A stretch of 64,000 nucleotides of DNA from the NCBI RefSeq assembly GCF_016892605.1, contig NZ_JAFEMV010000005.1:124001-188000 (forward strand), in the 5' to 3' direction. How positions within the stretch are numbered: the first letter of the stretch is position 1; each line of letters starts with the position of its first letter. The position numbers and the translations under genes are program-made. The DNA comes from Desemzia sp. RIT 804. GTDB lineage: Bacteria > Bacillota > Bacilli > Lactobacillales > Carnobacteriaceae. Shown piece by piece: positions 57,055 to 64,000 of this stretch. Below the pieces are notes generated by a model. It was not told the origin of the DNA. It ran no database searches and saw only the letters and a list, made by a program, of their open reading frames with translations.

Positions 57055-58242
57055 ATGGCAAAAAAAGCTGTTACAGATATGGATTTAAGAGACAAAGTTG
57101 TCTTAGAACGTGCTGATTTTAATGTTCCTATGAAAGACGGAAAAATTACCAATGACAACCGTATTCAAGCTGCTCTTCCAACGATTGAGTATATCTTGGA
57201 ACAAGGCGGGAAATTGGTTCTTTTCTCTCACTTAGGTAAAATCAAGACAGAAGAAGACAAAGCAGGCAAATCTTTAAAACCTGTTGCAGAACGTTTAAGC
57301 GAACTACTTGGAAAAGAAGTTACATTCGTTCCTGAAACACGTGGAAAAGAATTAGAAGATGCAATTGCTGCACTAAAAGCAGGCGAAGTTTTGATGTTTG
57401 AAAACACTCGTTTTGAAGACTTAGACGGCAAAAAAGAAAGCAAGAATGATCCAGAGCTTGGTAAATATTGGGCAAGCTTAGGAGACGTGTTCGTGAATGA
57501 TGCATTTGGAACAGCTCACCGTTCTCATGCTTCTAATGTAGGTATCGCTAGTCATTTAGAAACAGCAGCTGGTTATTTGATGGACAACGAAATCAAATTT
57601 ATCGGTGGAGCCGTAGATGCACCTAAACGTCCATTCGTAGCTATCTTAGGCGGAGCTAAAGTAAGCGACAAAATCGGAGTTATCGAAAACCTATTAGACA
57701 AAGCAGATAAAGTTTTGATCGGTGGAGGTATGGCATATACTTTCTACGCAGCACAAGGAATTGAAATTGGTAAATCATTAGTTGAAGAAGACAAAATTGA
57801 ATTAGCCAAAGAATTACTTGAAAAAGCTGGAGATAAATTAGTATTGCCAATCGATAATGTTACAGCTACAGAATTTAGCAATGATGTGGCAACTGAAGTT
57901 CACGAAGGACCAATCCCTGAAAACCAAATGGGATTAGACATTGGACCTAAAACAATTGAACTCTTCAAAAAAGCATTAGAAGGCGCTCAAACGGTCGTAT
58001 GGAACGGACCAATGGGAGTGTTTGAAATGTCTAACTTTGCAAATGGAACTATTGGTGTATGTAAAGCGTTGGCTGAATTAGAAGACGCTATTACTATCAT
58101 TGGTGGTGGAGATTCTGCAGCAGCAGCTCAACAATTAGGCTATGCTGATGAGTTCACACATATCTCAACTGGAGGCGGAGCTTCATTAGAGTATTTAGAA
58201 GGAAAAGAATTGCCAGGTTTGGCAGCTATTTCCGATAAATAA
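57055..58242 (+). CDS. pgk: Phosphoglycerate kinase
   Basis: 395 residues; GAGGAGGA site. Conserved [16 protein letters not shown] start region, [37 protein letters not shown] and the C-terminal [13 protein letters not shown] nucleotide-binding motif. Makes ATP from 1,3-bisphosphoglycerate. Confidence 0.98.
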   Translation: MAKKAVTDMDLRDKVVLERADFNVPMKDGKITNDNRIQAALPTIEYILEQGGKLVLFSHLGKIKTEEDKAGKSLKPVAERLSELLGKEVTFVPETRGKELEDAIAALKAGEVLMFENTRFEDLDGKKESKNDPELGKYWASLGDVFVNDAFGTAHRSHASNVGIASHLETAAGYLMDNEIKFIGGAVDAPKRPFVAILGGAKVSDKIGVIENLLDKADKVLIGGGMAYTFYAAQGIEIGKSLVEEDKIELAKELLEKAGDKLVLPIDNVTATEFSNDVATEVHEGPIPENQMGLDIGPKTIELFKKALEGAQTVVWNGPMGVFEMSNFANGTIGVCKALAELEDAITIIGGGDSAAAAQQLGYADEFTHISTGGGASLEYLEGKELPGLAAISDK

Positions 58243-58264
58243 GCTTCGAGTCAAGTGCAATTAA

Positions 58265-59049
<785 letters not shown>

Positions 59050-59050
<1 letters not shown>

Positions 59051-60582
59051 TGAGTAAATCACCAGTAGCTATCATTATTCTAGATGGTTTCGGTTGTCGT
59101 ACAGAGACTATGGGTAATGCAGTAGCTCAAGCAAATAAACCAAACTTTGATCGCTATATGGAAACTTACCCACATGCCACTTTAAAAGCATCTGGTTTAG
59201 ATGTTGGATTACCAGAAGGACAAATGGGAAACTCTGAAGTTGGTCATACCAACATTGGAGCTGGACGTATTGTATACCAAAGTTTGACTCGTATCGATAA
59301 AGCTATTGAAGATGGCGATTTTCAAACGAATCCAGTATTGAACAGTACCATGAAACAAGCTATTGAGATGAATTCTAGTCTTCACTTGTTTGGTTTATTA
59401 TCAGATGGTGGAGTTCACAGTCATATCAATCACTTGATCGCATTGTTGAAGACCGCTAAAGAAAAAGGTGTTCCAAATGTATACGTGCATGCTTTCTTAG
59501 ATGGACGTGATGTAGCTCCTGACTCTGGTTTAGGCTATGTTGAACAATTGGAAAAAGAAATGAAAGCAATCGGCATTGGAGAAATCGCCACTGTCTCAGG
59601 ACGTTTCTATGCAATGGATCGTGACAAACGATGGGAACGTGTAGAAAAAGCGTACAACGCTATTTACCATGGCGAAGGAAACTTTGCAGATTCTGCTGTA
59701 GATGCAGTTAAAAACAGCTATGAATTAGGTAAAATGGATGAGTTTGTTGTGCCTACAGTTATCCAGAAAAACGGTAAACCTGTAGCGACCATTGAAGACA
59801 ATGATGCAATCTTATTCTTCAACTTCCGCCCAGATCGTGCTATACAATTAGCAAATGCTGTAACGAATGAAGAATGGACTCACTTTGATCGTGGAGCTCG
59901 TCCGAAAAATGTTCTGTTAGTAACGATGACTCTTTACAATGCCAGCATCAAAGCTGAAGTGGCTTTCCCACCGATCGGATTGAAAAATGTGTTGGGAGAA
60001 GTATTGTCTAACCATGGATTACAACAATTGCGTATCGCAGAAACTGAAAAATATCCTCATGTTACTTTCTTTATGAATGGTGGACGTAATGAGGAGTTTG
60101 AAGGAGAAAGTCGTATCTTGATTCCTTCTCCTAAAGTAGAAACATATGATTTAAAACCTGAAATGAGTGCGTATGAAGTAACAGATGCATTAGTTGCAGA
60201 TATTGAAGCTGATAAACAAGATGCTATCATCTTGAATTTTGCTAATCCAGACATGGTTGGTCATTCCGGAATGTTAGAACCAACTATTAAGGCAATTGAA
60301 GCAGTTGATGAAAACTTAGGACGTGTAGTTGACGCTATTATTGAAAAAGGCGGGCACGCTGTTATTTTCGCTGATCACGGAAATGCAGATACAATGATTA
60401 CACCAACTGGAGAACCACATACAGCACATACAACAGTGCCAGTGCCAGTAATCGTAACTAAAAAAGGTGCAGAACTGCGCAAGGACGGCCGTCTTGCAGA
60501 TGTTGCTCCTACAATGTTAGATTTACTAAATATTGAAAAGCCAGAAGAAATGACTGGTGAATCTTTAATCATTAAAGATTAA
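59050..60582 (+). CDS. gpmI: 2,3-bisphosphoglycerate-independent phosphoglycerate mutase
   Basis: 510 residues, alkaline-phosphatase superfamily. Metal site ILDGFG near the start, phospho-Ser in [29 protein letters not shown], and C-terminal DHGNADTM with the distal His in [10 protein letters not shown]. Manganese-dependent. Overlaps tpiA by one base; its ribosome site TTGGAGG is inside tpiA. Confidence 0.97.
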
Positions 60583-60648
60583 AGAAAACCTTCGTAAAAG
60601 AAGGATACTAGTTGCAAACCATATTAAAATTAACTAAACTGAATTTGA

Positions 60649-62001
<1,353 letters not shown>

Positions 62002-62083
62002 TTTAACTGTATCGGCTGATTTGAGAAGCTGAATAAACTGTTAATTTAGTTGTACTGTTGAAAGTTATATTTACCAATATTTT

Positions 62084-62131
62084 AAACCCTTTAATCTACT
62101 ATAAAAAAAGTAGATTAAAGGGTTTTTTTGT
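62084..62131. terminator. Terminator of the glycolytic operon
   Basis: 17-bp perfect stem AAACCCTTTAATCTACT and complement, loop ATAAAAAA, followed by Ts. The remaining gap to 62370 shows no gene; TAGAAT near 62328 could be the -10 of the next gene. Confidence 0.93.
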
Positions 62132-62370
62132 TCTTCATCATATAACGTTGGGAGAAAATCCAAGTTGCTTAAACACCAACTTCTAGAAATTCCTTCAGTG
62201 CTTTCTTTACCAACATCATAAAATAGACATCCATTTTTTAAGATCTAGTTTTATTCTTCAAATTCAAATGTGCCGATCATCAATAAGTAAAAGAGAGAAT
62301 TGATGCACTTTTAAAAAAAGACTGTTAGAATCTAAGTAAGTAAAATTTTGGTACAGGAGAAGGTGATGAA

Positions 62371-64000
62371 ATGACAAATAAAAAATGGTGGGAAGAAGCA
62401 ATTATTTACCAAGTCTATCCAAGAAGTTTTCAAGATACCAATGAGGACGGTGTAGGAGATATTGAGGGCATCATACAGCGATTAGATTATATCCAATCTC
62501 TAGGAGTAAATACTTTATGGCTCACTCCTGTGGTGTTGTCTAACCAAGAAGATAATGGGTATGATGTTATAGATTATAAACAAGTGGATCCTTTGTTTGG
62601 GACGCAAGAACAAGGTGAAAAATTGATCGAAGAAGTTCATAAACGAGGATTGAAACTGATATATGATTTTCCTTTACACCATACTTCCACAGAACATCCT
62701 TGGTTTAAAAACGCATTAAAAGGAAAAGATAACCCTTATCGTAATTATTATATTTGGGCAGATGCTGTTGAGGGACAAGAGTATCCTACTAATTGGACAG
62801 CTGAACTTGGAGAATCTGTTTGGACGAAAGAAGAGAACAGTGATCAATTTTATTTACATCTCTTTATGCAAAGTATGGCTGATTTAAATTGGGACAATCC
62901 GAGATTGCGCAAAGAAATGTTGGATATCTTAGGCTATTTGATAGAGTTGGGTATTGATGGATTTCGTTTAGATGCATTTATTTATATGTCTGTAGATAAA
63001 AGTTTTCCAAATCATCCAGACAAGAAAGGTCCTGGAACAGAAGTAGTTGAGTATGGAGAAAAACTAGAAGAATACTTGAACGAAATAAAGGCTAAAATTG
63101 AACAATATGAAAAAGATATTTTTTTGATCGGAGAAGCGACTAGCGCAAATGCTGAATTGACACGTTGGTATACAGACCCAACTGCAGATAGAATAGATAA
63201 AATCATTACACTGCACCACTTTCCTGAAAAAACAGCTTTGCTCGATGATAGACTCATGAAAAGTAAACAGGCGGCACCGCTGGATCTAAAAGCTTTTAAA
63301 GACATACAAAATGAATTTCAACAAGCAGTTCCCGAAAATGGAGGACCGATTCTTTATTGGAATAATCATGATGAGCCTAGACACCAAGATAAATATGGAA
63401 ACACAACAAATTTTAGAGATAACAGTCAAACTATGATGGCTACGTTACTCTATTTACAAAAGGGAATACCGATTATATACTACGGTGAAGAAATCGGAAT
63501 GACTAATTTTGAATTTGAAGAACCTGATAAGATAAAAGAATCTGAAACGATGATATTTTATAATGAAGCTAAGAAAATAGGTTGGAAACACGAAAAAATC
63601 ATGTATCATTTAAACTTAACTTCTCGTGCAACTAGCAGAGGACTAATGCAATGGAATGACAGTGAAAAAGTGGGTTTTACAACTGCGAATAATCCTTGGA
63701 CCTTATACAATCGCGAAAGTAAATACAATGTTCAAGAACAAGAAAAAGATAAGAAAAGTATCTTACACTTTTATAGAAAATTGATTGCATTAAAGAAAAG
63801 TGCTCTATTTAGGCACGGAGATTACGTCATGCACTCTACAAAAGAAAGCCTATATGTATACGAGCGTTCTTTAGGTGATAAAAGTGGACGGGTTTATGCC
63901 AATTTTTCTGACGTTGAAGAAACAATAAAATTGAGCGAAGATTGGGCTTCAGCAGAAATTGTGCTAGCAAACAACGATAATAAGATAGATGGAAAAAATT
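62371..64000 (+). CDS. GH13 alpha-glucosidase / oligo-1,6-glucosidase family (3' end beyond window)
   Basis: Open from ATG 62371 (GGAGAAGGTGATG upstream) to the window edge, 543 residues so far. (Beta/alpha)8 barrel of GH13: N-terminal WWEEAIIYQVYPRSFQD, region I analogue YDFPLHHT, catalytic nucleophile Asp201 (GFRLDAF), acid Glu255 (LIGEAT), and transition-state Asp334 (NNHDEPR). Two usual motif residues differ: DFPLHHTS instead of DLVVNHTS, and NNHDEPR instead of NNHDQPR. The residue after the nucleophile is Ala, whereas Val is usual in alpha-1,6-specific enzymes. So the substrate (isomaltose, maltose, trehalose-6-P or dextran oligomers) is open. No signal peptide; intracellular. Confidence 0.9.
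   Translation, partial: MTNKKWWEEAIIYQVYPRSFQDTNEDGVGDIEGIIQRLDYIQSLGVNTLWLTPVVLSNQEDNGYDVIDYKQVDPLFGTQEQGEKLIEEVHKRGLKLIYDFPLHHTSTEHPWFKNALKGKDNPYRNYYIWADAVEGQEYPTNWTAELGESVWTKEENSDQFYLHLFMQSMADLNWDNPRLRKEMLDILGYLIELGIDGFRLDAFIYMSVDKSFPNHPDKKGPGTEVVEYGEKLEEYLNEIKAKIEQYEKDIFLIGEATSANAELTRWYTDPTADRIDKIITLHHFPEKTALLDDRLMKSKQAAPLDLKAFKDIQNEFQQAVPENGGPILYWNNHDEPRHQDKYGNTTNFRDNSQTMMATLLYLQKGIPIIYYGEEIGMTNFEFEEPDKIKESETMIFYNEAKKIGWKHEKIMYHLNLTSRATSRGLMQWNDSEKVGFTTANNPWTLYNRESKYNVQEQEKDKKSILHFYRKLIALKKSALFRHGDYVMHSTKESLYVYERSLGDKSGRVYANFSDVEETIKLSEDWASAEIVLANNDNKIDGKN

Overview
The window is a compact, AT-rich (low-GC) Firmicute chromosome segment. The gene content and order point to the Lactobacillales, most likely a Carnobacterium-like lactic acid bacterium; the genus is an inference. 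The reasons are Bacillus-type synteny blocks (yvlBCD-hprK-lgt-ppaX, a yvcD-type TPR gene-trxB, rapZ-yvcK-whiA, cggR-gap-pgk-tpi-gpmI-eno) combined with lactic-acid-bacterial traits: a PstS of the permuted streptococcal/lactococcal type, sigma-54, a heterodimeric LmrCD-like exporter and CtsR control of clpP. Nearly all of it is housekeeping DNA. No prophage, insertion sequence with a transposase, or CRISPR array was seen.

Layout. 1-2.8 kb: the end of an ABC-2 type exporter operon (ATPase plus two permeases). 3.1-6.9 kb: secA and prfB, the latter with the classical programmed +1 frameshift. 7.3-11.7 kb: cell division and wall remodelling (ftsE, ftsX, a secreted coiled-coil NlpC/P60 hydrolase, and a MinJ-like polytopic PDZ protein). 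11.8-25.3 kb: a phosphate block, phoP-phoR followed by two Pst systems. The first is pstS1 on its own transcription unit, then pstC1-A1-B1-phoU1. The second is pstS2-C2-A2-B2-B3-phoU2, preceded by PhoP-type TTTACA repeats on an 11-bp spacing. The two PstS proteins have their half-domains in opposite order. 25.4-26.9 kb: an ArsR-family sensor and an HMA-CDF metal exporter. 27.2-30.8 kb: an HD phosphohydrolase and uvrA. 31-38.2 kb: a yvlBCD-like envelope-stress cluster, hprK, lgt, ppaX, gpsA, galU. 38.4-46.7 kb: a TPR gene, trxB, pgcA, a lone lpdA on the minus strand, and rapZ-yvcK-whiA. 47.1-52.4 kb: rpoN (minus strand) and a two-gene ABC exporter. 52.5-54.5 kb: tRNA-Arg(CCG), clpP with a CtsR box, and a DsbA-fold protein. 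54.8-62 kb: the central glycolytic operon. 62.4-64 kb: a GH13 alpha-glucosidase cut by the window edge.

The genes fit together around envelope growth (SecA, FtsEX-hydrolase, MinJ-like protein, Lgt, GalU/PgcA), phosphate homeostasis (PhoPR and two Pst systems) and carbon flux control (HprK, RapZ/YvcK, CggR, lower glycolysis, sigma-54).

The most unusual signal is non-coding. At least nine intergenic elements of about 100-170 bp (around 14.9, 15.05, 22.65, 26.95, 46.8, 46.9, 47.05, 52.7 and 52.95 kb) share conserved outer flanks and a short A-rich apical loop. Their long stems differ in sequence from copy to copy yet stay self-complementary. In the best-matched pair (26.9 and 52.9 kb) both 24-bp stems are perfect, and all five positions that differ have changed on both arms. 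I do not recognise this family. Smaller points of interest are a promoter followed at once by a terminator-like hairpin in the ftsE leader, a 41-bp tandem repeat after phoR, and a structured segment at 10.27-10.39 kb.
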